Source of the DNA: Hyphomicrobiaceae bacterium
GTDB lineage: Bacteria; Pseudomonadota; Alphaproteobacteria; Rhizobiales; Hyphomicrobiaceae
DNA: 64,000 bases
NCBI GenBank assembly: GCA_030655135.1
Contig: JAURWC010000022.1
Span: 329,846-393,845 of the forward strand
Reading direction: 5' to 3'
The notes beneath the pieces are model-generated. The model worked only from the letters and a program-made list of their open reading frames with translations, was not told where the DNA came from and ran no database searches. Numbering within the stretch: the first letter of the stretch is position 1; each line of letters opens with the position of its first letter. The translations under genes were made by a program, and so were the position numbers. Positions 1 through 8,136 of the stretch are shown one piece after another.

Positions 1-80
1 TAAGATGCTGATTCGGCGAAATAATATTCAGTGCGTCGGGAATTAGACGGGCCGGAACGGTGTATTTCATGGGCGAAATA

Positions 81-104
81 TAGGCAATCGAGGCCCATTG
101 CCTA
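81..104 (-). terminator. Terminator-like hairpin after tesB
   Basis: Eight-base arms (TAGGCAAT and ATTGCCTA) flank an 8-base loop and immediately follow the tesB stop codon on the minus strand. The bases beyond the stem are only weakly T-rich (ATATTTC), so this is a weak intrinsic terminator candidate. The remaining bases 1-80 hold no gene I can support. Confidence 0.45.
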
Positions 105-1016
105 TTATTTGATCATGTAGGCGCTTTCCCGGCGGCGGATGAGTCCTTCTTGGGCAACGGTGGCAATAAGGTGGCCCTCGCGTGAAAAAATGGAGCCACG
201 GCAAAGTCCCCGTGCGCCGTTGGCATTTGGGCTGTCTTGCGTATACAGCAGCCACTCGTCGGCGCGGAACGGCCGGTGGAACCACAAAGCGTGGTCGAGG
301 CTTGCGAGTTGGATGTCCTGGTCAAACAGAAGCTTGCCATGCGCGATCAGAGCCGTGTCGAGCAAGGTGAAGTCCGAGGCATAGGCCAGCATGCACTGGT
401 GCAGGCTCAGGTCGTCGGGCAGGCGGCCGTTGGCCTTGATCCAGACGTGCTGCACGGGCGTCGTCTTTTCACGGGTGAGGTAGCGTGAGATATCGACCGG
501 GCGCATGTCGAACGGACGTTCGCGCTGCCAATACGACCGCATATTCTCGGGCAGGCGGTCCAGCAGCTTGGTCATCAGGGTGGCGGCGCTGGGCAGATCT
601 TCCGGCGGCGGGACGCTGGGCATCTGGGCCTGATGCTCATAGCCGTCCTCGTGCTTGTGGAACGAGGCGCTCATGGCGAACATGGTGCGGCCGTGCTGGA
701 TGGCCTTGATGCGGCGTGTGGAAAAGCTGCCGCCATCGCGGGTACGCTCCACCTCGTAAATGATCGGAATTTTCGGGTCGCCGGCCAGCAGGAAATAGGC
801 GTGCAGGGAATGCACGGGACGAGGTTCGGAGATTGTACGGACGGCGGCGACCAGGGCCTGGCCCAGAACCTGCCCTCCATAGACGCGCTGCCAGCCTTCC
901 TTTGGGCTATTGCCGCGATACAGATTGTCCTCCAACTGCTCCAGATCCAGCAGGGCCAGCAAATCCTCAAGGGCTTTGCCGGACGGATCGGCGTCTTTCG
1001 TGGGTGCAGCTGGCAT
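105..1016 (-). CDS. tesB: Acyl-CoA thioesterase II
   Basis: Hydrolyses acyl-CoA to free fatty acid and CoA in the cytoplasm. The 303 residues match the usual length of the double-hotdog TesB family. Visible family blocks are GGQVLGQAL near residue 47, HSLHAYFL near 69, the FTLLDTAL segment near 217, LASLDHALWFHRPF near 240 and the C-terminal VAQEGLIRRR; the Asp and Gln in the last three blocks belong to the family's catalytic network. The ATG at 1016 was chosen because the thioesterase fold begins soon after it. The gene is divergent from the ubiH-like gene, a pairing often seen in Rhizobiales. The hairpin at 81-104 follows the stop. Confidence 0.93.
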   Translation of the reverse strand: MPAAPTKDADPSGKALEDLLALLDLEQLEDNLYRGNSPKEGWQRVYGGQVLGQALVAAVRTISEPRPVHSLHAYFLLAGDPKIPIIYEVERTRDGGSFSTRRIKAIQHGRTMFAMSASFHKHEDGYEHQAQMPSVPPPEDLPSAATLMTKLLDRLPENMRSYWQRERPFDMRPVDISRYLTREKTTPVQHVWIKANGRLPDDLSLHQCMLAYASDFTLLDTALIAHGKLLFDQDIQLASLDHALWFHRPFRADEWLLYTQDSPNANGARGLCRGSIFSREGHLIATVAQEGLIRRRESAYMIK

Positions 1017-1106
1017 GGAGGTGTCCGCTATTCGGTGCTATCGCTCTGATCCGGCTCCTTGCGGGGCGGACTGACCACTCTCTATCAAGGAGCCTGCCGC
1101 TAGGCC

Positions 1107-2351
1107 ATGGCGAACGCTGCGCCGAATGGGCGCTATGACATCGTGATCTCGGGGGCGAGCTATGCCGGGCTCGCCTTGGCACGCGCGCTGAGCCAGGCGC
1201 TGGAGGGCAGCGCGCGCATCGCGTTGGTCGATCGCAGGCCGGTTGGGCCGCGAGGCAGTGCGCCGGACGCGCGCGCGTTCGCGCTGTCGGCCGGGTCAAA
1301 GCGCATGCTGGAAATACTTGGCGTCTGGGGGCTGGTTGCGGATGCCGCGCAGCCGGTGGCTGCAATCGAGATCACGGATTCGTCGCTAGATGCCGGCGTG
1401 CGTCCGGTGCTGCTGACGTATGAGAACGCCGTCGAAGGGGGCGAGCCCGCTTCCTACATCGTGCCAGCCGGGCCGCTGAACGATGCGCTGGCCGAGGTCG
1501 TGGCGGGCGACGGTGGGATCGAGATCGTCGCACCGGAGGAAATCGCCAGCTTCGTCGGTGACGCGGCGCTGGATCTGACGTTTGCGGGCGGCGCGGCGGT
1601 CAAGGCGTCCCTGCTGATCGCGGCGGACGGACGCAACTCTCCGTTGCGCGGGATGGCCGGCATCAAGAGCGTGGGCCGCAGCTATCCGCAGACGGGCATC
1701 GTCACGACGGTCGCGCATGCCAAGCCGCACAACGGGCATGCCGTGCAGCATTTTCTGCCGGGTGGACCATTTGCCATCCTGCCGCTGCCGGGCAATCGCG
1801 CCTGCATCACGTGGACGGAAGAGGCCGACGAGGCGCGGCGCATCCTGGCGCTCGACGATGCGGCGTTTCTGGAGGAGGTCGACAAGCGCTTCGGCGGCAA
1901 GCTGGGAACGCTGAGCCTGGCAGGCCCGCGGCAGTCGTGGCCGCTGGAACTGCATCTAGCGAGATCGTACATCGCGCCGCGGTTCGCGGTGGTCGGCGAT
2001 GCGGCGCATGTGGTGCATCCGATTGCGGGGCAGGGCTTGAACCTGGCGCTGCGCGATGCGGCCGCGTTGACGGAAGCGATCACCGACGCGGCGCGGCTGG
2101 GCTTGGACCTGGGGAGCGCGCAGGCGCTGGAACGCTACGAGCGGTGGCGCCGCTTCGATGCGGCCATGTCGACGGCAGCGTTCGACGGTCTCAACGTACT
2201 GTTCTCCAACGACTTGACGCTGCTGCGCGCGGCGCGCGACGTGGGGCTCGGTTTAGTCAATCGCAGTCCGATGCTGAAACAGCTATTCGTCGCGGAGGCC
2301 GCCGGTATCACGGGCGACGTGCCGCGGCTGCTGCGCGGCGAAGCCGTATGA
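1107..2351 (+). CDS. UbiH/UbiF/COQ6-family FAD-dependent hydroxylase
   Basis: Class A flavoprotein monooxygenase, probably hydroxylating the ring of a ubiquinone precursor at the membrane. Visible motifs are an N-terminal FAD-binding stretch (VISGASYAGLALARAL, residues about 13-28, with GASYAG in place of the common GGGMVG), the DG motif (LLIAADGRNSPLRG, near 170) and the GD motif (FAVVGDAAHVVHPIAGQGLN, near 293). The length of 414 residues is normal. UbiH, UbiF, UbiI and UbiL-type enzymes cannot be told apart from motifs alone, so no symbol is given. The stop lies inside the ribosome-binding site of the following Nudix gene, suggesting co-transcription. Confidence 0.88.
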   Translation: MANAAPNGRYDIVISGASYAGLALARALSQALEGSARIALVDRRPVGPRGSAPDARAFALSAGSKRMLEILGVWGLVADAAQPVAAIEITDSSLDAGVRPVLLTYENAVEGGEPASYIVPAGPLNDALAEVVAGDGGIEIVAPEEIASFVGDAALDLTFAGGAAVKASLLIAADGRNSPLRGMAGIKSVGRSYPQTGIVTTVAHAKPHNGHAVQHFLPGGPFAILPLPGNRACITWTEEADEARRILALDDAAFLEEVDKRFGGKLGTLSLAGPRQSWPLELHLARSYIAPRFAVVGDAAHVVHPIAGQGLNLALRDAAALTEAITDAARLGLDLGSAQALERYERWRRFDAAMSTAAFDGLNVLFSNDLTLLRAARDVGLGLVNRSPMLKQLFVAEAAGITGDVPRLLRGEAV

Positions 2352-2361
2352 GGAGCGACGC

Positions 2362-2787
2362 GTGACGCTGACCGAAACGGTAACGAAGCCAATGCTGCTG
2401 GTTGCTGCCGCTGCGCTCGTGGATCGCGACAACCGGGTGCTGATCGCCAAACGGCCTGAAGGCAAGGCGATGGCGGGCCTGTGGGAGTTTCCGGGCGGCA
2501 AGGTGGACAAGGGCGAAACGCCGGAGCGGGCACTGGTGCGTGAGCTGCGCGAGGAGCTGTCGATCGAGGTCTGCGATACGTGCCTGGCGCCGTTTACGTT
2601 CGCCAGCCACGAGTACGAAGCGTTCCACCTCCTGATGCCGCTGTTCCTGTGCCGCAATTGGGAGGGTGACCTCGCGCCGCGTGAAGGCCAGGAGATCAAG
2701 TGGGTGAAGGCCAGCCGTCTGGCCGACTACGCGATGCCGGAAGCCGACAAGCCGCTGGTGCCGTGGCTGCGGGATTTGCTGGGGTGA
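2362..2787 (+). CDS. mutT: MutT-type Nudix hydrolase (8-oxo-dGTP diphosphatase)
   Basis: A 141-residue Nudix protein with the complete box GX5EX7REUXEEXGU-like stretch at residues about 46-68 (GGKVDKGETPERALVRELRE and on). It begins with GTG at 2362, preceded by AGGAG at 2351-2355; the codons VAAAALVDRDNRVLIAKRPEGK fit the beta-strands that precede the box in MutT. Such enzymes sanitise oxidised dGTP so it is not misincorporated. It lies 10 bases after the UbiH-like gene and is probably in its operon. Nudix substrates are hard to predict, but the closeness of the WEFPGGK segment to MutT makes the call good. Confidence 0.88.
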   Translation: MTLTETVTKPMLLVAAAALVDRDNRVLIAKRPEGKAMAGLWEFPGGKVDKGETPERALVRELREELSIEVCDTCLAPFTFASHEYEAFHLLMPLFLCRNWEGDLAPREGQEIKWVKASRLADYAMPEADKPLVPWLRDLLG

Positions 2788-2839
2788 CTCGCGTCGCGTG
2801 ACGCTTGACGCCGGGGCGGCCGCGTGAGACTCTTCGTGC

Positions 2840-3130
2840 ATGCTGGATCCACGCCGGATCAGACACAAAGGTTTACGACTACTCTTCGAGCGTGGCGAGG
2901 AGCGGCGTCTCAATCTACAATGGGTTCCTCGCATCAAGCGCATTCTGGCGGCGCTCAATATCGCGGGAGCGCCGGATGAAATTGATACGCCGGGATCTGA
3001 TTTTCATGAGCTCGTCGGCAACCGCAAAGGAACATATTCGGTCACGGTTACGCGCAATTGGCGCCTAACGTTCGAATGGGATTCCGAAGGACCGCTTAAC
3101 GTCGACCTGGAGGACTATCATGGCCGCTGA
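2840..3130 (+). CDS. higB: HigB-type toxin (RelE/ParE superfamily mRNA interferase)
   Basis: Probable ribosome-dependent mRNA-cleaving toxin of a type II system. The 96-residue protein has the HigB layout: IRHKGLRLLFERG at the start, a helical ILAALN segment in the middle, then FHELVGNRKGTYSVTVTRNWRLTF and the terminal DLEDYHG. Basic and aromatic residues in the NWR/TFEW strands match RelE-fold toxins. As is typical of hig modules the toxin gene comes first, and it overlaps the antitoxin by 11 bases. The pair sits between mutT and a methyltransferase in a locus that is otherwise core, so it was probably acquired as a module. Confidence 0.85.
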   Translation: MLDPRRIRHKGLRLLFERGEERRLNLQWVPRIKRILAALNIAGAPDEIDTPGSDFHELVGNRKGTYSVTVTRNWRLTFEWDSEGPLNVDLEDYHGR

Positions 3131-3437
3131 CCGCAATTTGCCCGGCTTCGAGCCGCCCCATCCAGGTGACTACCTTCGGGAAGATATTCTGCCCGCGTTG
3201 GACATGACGATCACGCAGCTGGCCGAGCATCTTGGAGTAAGCCGGGCATCGCTTTCGGAACTTGTGAACGCAAATCGTTCGGTCTCACTGGAGATGGCTC
3301 AGCGGTTAGGGCAAGCGTTCCGCAACGGAACCCGCTTCTGGATGGCGCTGCAGATGCAGCGTGATATTTGGCTGGCTGAGCAAAATTCTCGTGTTTCGGT
3401 GAAGCCCATCGTACGCAAATCCTCTCGCGCGGCTTGA
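3120..3437 (+). CDS. higA: HigA-type antitoxin with XRE helix-turn-helix
   Basis: A 105-residue partner of the toxin, expected to neutralise HigB and repress the operon. It opens with the HigA signature HPGDYLREDILPALDMT (residues about 15-32), followed by the helix-turn-helix QLAEHLGVSRASLSELVN and the conserved block SLEMAQRLGQAF, then TRFWMALQMQRDIW. The ATG at 3120 lies inside the end of higB, indicating translational coupling. The last 15 residues are basic and poorly conserved. The stop is 4 bases from the convergent methyltransferase gene. Confidence 0.87.
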   Translation: MAADRNLPGFEPPHPGDYLREDILPALDMTITQLAEHLGVSRASLSELVNANRSVSLEMAQRLGQAFRNGTRFWMALQMQRDIWLAEQNSRVSVKPIVRKSSRAA

Positions 3438-3441
3438 TGCG

Positions 3442-4320
3442 TTACTTCGATCGCGGTTCGAGCACGTCTTTCAAGCTCACCGTTGCAGAGCCGGGCTTCA
3501 GGGCTTTGGGCTGGCTGGGGTCGGGGCGCCAGGCGGTGATGGTGAGGATCTCGAAGGTGGCGGGGATGCGGCCGTTGGGCAGGGCGAAGCGCTCGGCGTA
3601 GATCTCGGCGGCACGCAGCAGCAGGCGGCGGGTGACGGGCACGCGGCGGCGGTCGGCCAGCATGTTGCTGGCGCCCATGGCCTTGATTTCGCGCATCAGC
3701 GATAGAGGGTCGGCGTAGGTCACGGACACGGTGTCGCTGTCGACGACGGGAAGGGCGAAGCCGGCGCGCTGCACCAGGGTGCCGAGGTCGCGCACGTCGG
3801 CGAAGGGCGCAACCCGCGGCGAGGCGCCGCCGGTCACTTCGGTCTCGGCGATGAGCCAGGCTTGGCGCAGCTCGTTGAGCGTGGCGCCGCCGAGAAGCGC
3901 ACCGAGGAACAGACCGTCCGGCTTCAGGGCGCGGTTGATCTGGATGAGGGCGCCCGGCAGATCGTTGACCCACTGCAGCGCCAGGCCGGAAACGATCAGA
4001 TCGAGCGAGGCTTCGGGCAGCGCCGGCGCTTCCAGGCTTGCCTGGATCTTTGGCGGCGCGCATTGCGCCAGGAGCGACGCGTTCGGTTCAAGCGCGGTGA
4101 GACTTTCGATGCCGGAAGTGGACCGCAGCCGGCCGCCGAGCAGACCGTGGTGGGCGCCGAGATCGAGGGCGAGCGGGAACTTGCGCTGAATGAGGGCCAG
4201 GCGGTCGATCAAATCGTCGGCAACGCGGTCGAGCAGGAAATCGTGGGATGCCGCCGAGGGCGCGGCGCGTGTGCGACGCCGGTCAAGAAGCTCGAGGTCG
4301 AAGATTTTCGGGGCGCTCAT
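3442..4320 (-). CDS. SAM-dependent methyltransferase (BioC/NDUFAF5-like)
   Basis: A 292-residue class I methyltransferase. The SAM-binding start is visible as ALDLGAHHGLLGGRL (residues about 51-65), followed by the acidic turn LTALEPN and the post-motif LIVSGLALQWVNDLPGAL typical of the BioC/NDUFAF5 branch. The N-terminal FDLELLDRRRTRAA resembles alphaproteobacterial relatives of mitochondrial NDUFAF5 (a complex I assembly arginine hydroxylase) more than BioC. It is divergent from comF, an order common in Rhizobiales. A role as BioC is unlikely because the biotin operon in this window carries bioZ, which bypasses BioC. Exact activity is not established. Confidence 0.75.
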   Translation of the reverse strand: MSAPKIFDLELLDRRRTRAAPSAASHDFLLDRVADDLIDRLALIQRKFPLALDLGAHHGLLGGRLRSTSGIESLTALEPNASLLAQCAPPKIQASLEAPALPEASLDLIVSGLALQWVNDLPGALIQINRALKPDGLFLGALLGGATLNELRQAWLIAETEVTGGASPRVAPFADVRDLGTLVQRAGFALPVVDSDTVSVTYADPLSLMREIKAMGASNMLADRRRVPVTRRLLLRAAEIYAERFALPNGRIPATFEILTITAWRPDPSQPKALKPGSATVSLKDVLEPRSK

Positions 4321-4386
4321 GCGTATGCTGACGTTTTGTGTTTCGAGGGCTGACGCGCTGGCTTAGCATGGGTATCGGGGAGCGCT

Positions 4387-5187
4387 ATGCGAGAAGACGT
4401 CGAGACCAACGAAGAGATGCCGCAGGCTTTGCCGCGGCGGACGCCACTCTTGCGGCGGGGGATGGCGTGGCTCTCCGACGTTGTGTTTCCGCCGGTTTGC
4501 CTGTCCTGCCGCGCTGGGCTGGTGACGCATGACGCGCTTTGTCCGGCTTGCTGGTCGCGGATCGATTTCATCAGGCCGCCGCTTTGCGACAGGCTTGGGC
4601 TGCCGATGCCGTATGACACGGGCGGTACCATGATCTCGGCAGCCGCCGCGGCAGACCCGCCATCGTATGAGCGGGCGCGGGCGGTGGCGCACTATACCGG
4701 CGTGATGCGGGAGCTGGTGCACGACTTCAAGTTCTCGGACTGGCATGCGGCGCGCAAGCTACTGTCGCGGCTGATGGCCGAGGCCGGCAAATCGCTGATC
4801 GCGGAGGCCGATGTCGTAGTGCCTGTGCCGCTGAGCCGGGCGCGCCTGATATCGCGACGGTTCAATCAGGCGGCGCTGCTGGCGCAAGATCTCAGCCGTT
4901 CCTCCGGGATCGTGTACGAGCCGCTGGCGCTTGTCCGCACGCGGGCGACGCCGCAGCAGGTTGGCCTCACCAGGGCCGAGCGCAAGCTGAACGTGCGCGG
5001 CGCGTTCGCGGTGCCCCGGGCCAAGGCTGCCTGCATCGCTGGCCGTCGCGTGCTGCTGGTGGACGACGTTATAACAACGGGTGCGACGTGCGGATCGGCC
5101 GCGCGGGCGCTGACGCGGGCAGGTGCGGCTCAGGTCGATGTCCTGGCATTGGCGCTAGTGACGGATTATTCGACGGTGGCGGCTTAG
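4387..5187 (+). CDS. comF: ComF-family phosphoribosyltransferase-like protein
   Basis: A 266-residue ComF homologue. Residues 38-55 hold an N-terminal zinc-finger pattern (C38, C41, C52, C55: CLSCRAG...LCPACW). The C-terminal phosphoribosyltransferase domain has the PRPP loop LLVDDVITTGATCGSA at about 223-238 and the upstream NQAALLAQDL segment. In competent bacteria ComF helps take up single-stranded DNA; in most alphaproteobacteria its substrate is unknown. Together with comM (about 36 kb) and dsbB it hints that some DNA-processing functions are conserved, but no competence pseudopilus is seen here. Confidence 0.87.
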   Translation: MREDVETNEEMPQALPRRTPLLRRGMAWLSDVVFPPVCLSCRAGLVTHDALCPACWSRIDFIRPPLCDRLGLPMPYDTGGTMISAAAAADPPSYERARAVAHYTGVMRELVHDFKFSDWHAARKLLSRLMAEAGKSLIAEADVVVPVPLSRARLISRRFNQAALLAQDLSRSSGIVYEPLALVRTRATPQQVGLTRAERKLNVRGAFAVPRAKAACIAGRRVLLVDDVITTGATCGSAARALTRAGAAQVDVLALALVTDYSTVAA

Positions 5188-5189
5188 CT

Positions 5190-5555
5190 GTGATTGGACC
5201 TATTGACCGCGACATTCTTTACCGACGGGCCGTCATGGTCATGCTGGGCGTCAGCATCCTGCCATTGCTGATCGGCTGGTCTCAGGTGGCCGGCCTCGTT
5301 ACGGGCGAAGTCTCGCGCGTTCTAAAAATGGGTTCAGGCTTGCTCCATGTGGTGATTATGGTGGGGTTGCTGATCTGGAAGCGCAGCATGGTTTTGCTGA
5401 GCTATTTCCTGATCAGCATCCTGGGATTCATATTCATGAGCTGCAGTTCGCCAGTCATATTGATCTATCTGCTTTTGATATTCCTTGTGCCCTGCCTCTA
5501 TGGGGGCGAAGGCTGTATGCTTGGGACGTGGCTGTACGCCCCATCCGTGCCATGA
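5190..5555 (+). CDS. Small hydrophobic membrane protein, unknown function
   Basis: Starting from GTG at 5190, three bases after the comF stop, this frame encodes about 121 residues with three or four predicted transmembrane stretches (ILPLLIGWSQVAGLV, GLLHVVIMVGLLIW, VLLSYFLISILGFIFM, VILIYLLLIFLVPCLY). An earlier in-frame start at 5088 lies inside comF and gives a coding-like antisense artefact, so 5190 is preferred. The codon use is more AT-rich than its neighbours. No domain is recognised. The position suggests co-transcription with comF, but this could also be a poorly conserved or decaying gene. Confidence 0.5.
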   Translation: MIGPIDRDILYRRAVMVMLGVSILPLLIGWSQVAGLVTGEVSRVLKMGSGLLHVVIMVGLLIWKRSMVLLSYFLISILGFIFMSCSSPVILIYLLLIFLVPCLYGGEGCMLGTWLYAPSVP

Positions 5556-5652
5556 CGTGGTGGTCATGTTGCCACGGTGCGCTTGCGCCCCCATATGATC
5601 GGGGTACGCTAGGCACGCTGTGCGAGAGTCGCCAGGCGGGAAGCTGATCGGG

Positions 5653-5916
5653 ATGAGCAAGGTCGTTATCTATACAACGTCAATGTGCTGTTACTGCCAT
5701 CGCGCCAAGGATTTACTGCGGCAGAAGGGCGTTCAGTTCGACGAGATCGATGCGTCTGCGCGCGATGTGCGGGCGGCCATGATCCAGAAGGCGGGCGGAC
5801 GGACGTCTGTGCCGCAAATCTGGATCGGTGGCGATCACGTTGGCGGTTGTGACGACCTCTACGCTCTCGACCGCGCTGGGCGGCTTGATCCGATGCTCGG
5901 CCGACAGAACGCCTGA
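5653..5916 (+). CDS. grxC: Glutaredoxin 3 with CCYC active site
   Basis: An 87-residue cytoplasmic glutaredoxin that reduces disulfides or mixed glutathione disulfides. The thioredoxin fold is clear: KVVIYTTSMCCYCHRAKDLL at residues 3-22, the cis-Pro block TSVPQIWIGGDHVGGCDDL near 55-73, and C-terminal DRAGRLDPML. The active site reads CCYC (C12-C15) rather than the family's usual CPYC. The ATG at 5653 is preferred to the GTG at 5620, because the beta-strand starts two residues after it. It precedes the nitrilase-like gene and DUF1178, a conserved alphaproteobacterial order. Confidence 0.9.
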   Translation: MSKVVIYTTSMCCYCHRAKDLLRQKGVQFDEIDASARDVRAAMIQKAGGRTSVPQIWIGGDHVGGCDDLYALDRAGRLDPMLGRQNA

Positions 5917-5950
5917 CGTTTGGTATTTAAGTGCAAGGCTGACCACCGCG

Positions 5951-6826
5951 ATGGCGGGTAATGACACTCCCACGACCTTCAAGGCTGCGCTGGTGCAGAT
6001 GTGCTCCGGCCGTGATGTGGCGCGCAATGTGCGCGACGCGACGGCACTGATCCGTGAAGCAGCGGCGGGTGGCGCCCAGTACGTGCAGACGCCTGAAGTC
6101 ACAACGCTGATGGAGCTCGACAAGAAGCTGCTGTTCGCGGCGATCGAGCCCGAAGAGACGAGCGCGGCGCTGGCGGCGTTTCGCGGGCTGGCGGCCGACC
6201 TGGGCATCTGGCTGCACATCGGCTCGATGGGCGTAAAGGTCGCGCCGGACAAGATCGCCAACCGCGCTTTCGTGATCGGGCCGGATGGACAGGTGACGGC
6301 GCGCTACGACAAAATCCATATGTTCGACGTGGATCTGCCGAGCGGCGAGAGCTACCGGGAGAGCAACAGCTATCAAGCAGGTGAGCAGGCTGTGATCGCG
6401 GAGCTGCCGTGGGGCGGATTAGGGTTGACGATTTGTTACGACCTGCGCTTCCCGCAGCTGCATCGTGCCTTGGCCCAGGCTGGCGCCGTGATGATCGCGG
6501 GACCGTCGGCGTTTACGAAGGTTACGGGCGAGGCGCACTGGCACACGCTGCTGAAGGCGCGGGCGATCGAAAGCCAGTGTTTCGTGCTGGCGGCCGCCCA
6601 GGGCGGGCGGCACGAACATGGCCGTGATACCTACGGTCATAGTTTGGTAATCTCGCCGTGGGGCGAGGTGATCGCGGAGGGCGTCGTTCAGCCTTCAGTT
6701 ATCTTCGCCGATATAGACTTGCGACTGGTGAAGGAAGCGCGGGACCGTGTGCCGTCGTTACGGCACGACCGGGCGTTTGAAATAGCTCACGCCGGCGGTG
6801 TGGCAGGCGTGAAGGTGGCGATATGA
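5951..6826 (+). CDS. Nit2-like carbon-nitrogen hydrolase (probable deaminated glutathione amidase)
   Basis: A 291-residue member of the nitrilase superfamily. The Glu-Lys-Cys catalytic triad is visible at E49 (QTPEVTTL), K121 (YDKIHMFDVDLP) and C162 (LTICYDLRFP). This branch (Nit1/Nit2) removes ammonia from deaminated glutathione or omega-amides, which would fit its placement next to a glutaredoxin. The ATG at 5951 is chosen over an upstream GTG at 5828 that overlaps grxC. The stop overlaps the start of the DUF1178 gene by ATGA, indicating coupling. Confidence 0.9.
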   Translation: MAGNDTPTTFKAALVQMCSGRDVARNVRDATALIREAAAGGAQYVQTPEVTTLMELDKKLLFAAIEPEETSAALAAFRGLAADLGIWLHIGSMGVKVAPDKIANRAFVIGPDGQVTARYDKIHMFDVDLPSGESYRESNSYQAGEQAVIAELPWGGLGLTICYDLRFPQLHRALAQAGAVMIAGPSAFTKVTGEAHWHTLLKARAIESQCFVLAAAQGGRHEHGRDTYGHSLVISPWGEVIAEGVVQPSVIFADIDLRLVKEARDRVPSLRHDRAFEIAHAGGVAGVKVAI

Positions 6827-7254
6827 TCAAGTACCGGCTCATCTGCAATGAGAGCCATGAATTCGAAGGCTGGTTCCGCGGAAGCGATGAGTACGATGCG
6901 CAAGCGTCGAACGGGCATCTTTCATGCCCGGTGTGCGCCTCGACGGCCGTGTCCAAGGCTGTGATGGCGCCGAACGTGGCGACCAGCAGGGGCGTTGCGC
7001 CGATGCCCCGGCAGGCGCCTGGGCCTGATCGGCAGCGCGAGATCTTTGCGGCCTTGCGCAAGCTGCGGTCAGAAGTTGAAGCGCGGTCGACATATGTGGG
7101 CGAGCGATTTGCCGAGGAAGCCCGCAAGATCCACTTCGGCGAGGCCGAGGAGCGCGTCGTGCACGGTGAGGCGACCATGGACGAGGTTCATGCGCTGAGT
7201 GAAGACGGCGTGCCGGTGATGCCGCTGCCGCGGCTGCCAAAGGATCTGAACTAA
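6823..7254 (+). CDS. DUF1178 family protein
   Basis: A 143-residue protein of the alphaproteobacterial DUF1178 family, function unknown. It begins MIKYRLICNESHEFEGWFRGS with a Cys at residue 8 and a second pair at about 36-39 (CPVCAS), which may form a small zinc site. The middle QREIFAALRKLRSEVEA and the AEEARKIHFGEAEERVVHG block are hallmarks of the family. Its ATG overlaps the nitrilase stop. The tail ends PLPRLPKDLN. The gene is convergent with the FAA-hydrolase gene. Confidence 0.88.
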   Translation: MIKYRLICNESHEFEGWFRGSDEYDAQASNGHLSCPVCASTAVSKAVMAPNVATSRGVAPMPRQAPGPDRQREIFAALRKLRSEVEARSTYVGERFAEEARKIHFGEAEERVVHGEATMDEVHALSEDGVPVMPLPRLPKDLN

Positions 7255-7282
7255 CAGCGGGCGCCGCTCCTGCTCGCAGGGT

Positions 7283-7978
7283 TCAAATCACGTCGACTTT
7301 CAGAGTGCCGACACCGGCGATGGCGCCTGAGAGCTTGTCTCCAGGATGCACGGGGCCGACGCCATCGGGCGTGCCGGTTAGAATGATGTCGCCGGGCTGT
7401 AGCGTGAAGTAGGTCGACAGGCGAGCGATGAGATCTGCCACCGGCCAAATCATCTGAGACAGGTCGCCGGACTGGCGGCGTTCGCCGTTGATATCGAGGC
7501 GAACCTCCCCGCGGGTGGGATGGCCGATGGCGCTCGCCGGCTGAATGGGCGAGCACGGCGCTGAGCCTTCGAAGGCTTTTGCGACTTCCCACGGGCGGCC
7601 GAGCTTTTTCAGTTCGGCTTGCAGGTCGCGGCGGGTCATGTCGAGGGCGACGGCATAGCCAAAAACGTGGTCGAGCGCGCGGTCTGGCGCGATGCCGCTG
7701 CCGCCTGATTGCAAGGCGACGGCGAGTTCGATCTCGTGATGGATGTCAGTGGCGCCCGGTGGCATGCGGAAGGCTGCGCCGGTCACCAGGCAACTGGGGT
7801 TCTTCTGGAAAAAGAACGGTGGCTCGCGATCCGGGTTGTGGCCCATCTCGCGGGCGTGAGCGGCATAGTTGCGGCCGACGCAATAGACGCGATTCACGGG
7901 AAACAGATCGCGCGTTCCAGACACTGGAAGCGTGGTGGCCGGCACGGGCGGAAACACAAACGTCATATTGTCATTCAT
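7283..7978 (-). CDS. Fumarylacetoacetate hydrolase family protein
   Basis: A 231-residue FAH-fold hydrolase, likely acting on fumarylpyruvate or a related acylpyruvate in aromatic or amino acid breakdown. Recognisable blocks are RVYCVGRNYAAHAREMG (near 30), FFFQKNPSCLV (near 56), the metal-binding HHEIELAVAL with the two Glu, GYAVALDMTRRDLQ with the Asp, and near the end GDIILTGTPDGVGPV. The ATG at 7978 was taken as start; an upstream GTG would add 45 residues that do not resemble the family. Divergent from the PhoX-like gene. Confidence 0.87.
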   Translation of the reverse strand: MNDNMTFVFPPVPATTLPVSGTRDLFPVNRVYCVGRNYAAHAREMGHNPDREPPFFFQKNPSCLVTGAAFRMPPGATDIHHEIELAVALQSGGSGIAPDRALDHVFGYAVALDMTRRDLQAELKKLGRPWEVAKAFEGSAPCSPIQPASAIGHPTRGEVRLDINGERRQSGDLSQMIWPVADLIARLSTYFTLQPGDIILTGTPDGVGPVHPGDKLSGAIAGVGTLKVDVI

Positions 7979-8085
7979 CGCAGGCGCAACGCCCTCGCCG
8001 GGTTCAGAAATTACCGTCACATTGGAGAGATGTGGCGGCACTAGAGTCTTGTGGTGCTTTTCATTGGATAGTCGCTGCACAGCGT

Positions 8086-8112
8086 GTCCGGAAGCGCTTC
8101 CGGTTAGGGCCA
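8086..8112. repeat. Dispersed upstream repeat, copy C
   Basis: The bases GTCCGGAAGCGCTTCCGGTTAGGG share the core TCCGGAAGCGC followed by TAGGG with copies at 18291-18330 and 52930-52969. Here the core forms a perfect 16-base palindrome (CCGGAAGCGCTTCCGG). It ends about 25 bases before the phoX-like start codon, in the same orientation relative to the gene as the other two copies. Confidence 0.55.
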
Positions 8113-8136
8113 AACTCCAGTTCGTGAAGGTTCCGC

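Noticed and set aside
1..70. Open frame on the minus strand starting at ATG 70 and running off the left edge
   Set aside because: Only 23 codons are in the window, with no ribosome site and no recognisable family; it cannot be supported.
7979..8136. Pho box upstream of phoX
   Set aside because: Only one half-site-like CGTCAC was seen and no 11-base spaced repeat.
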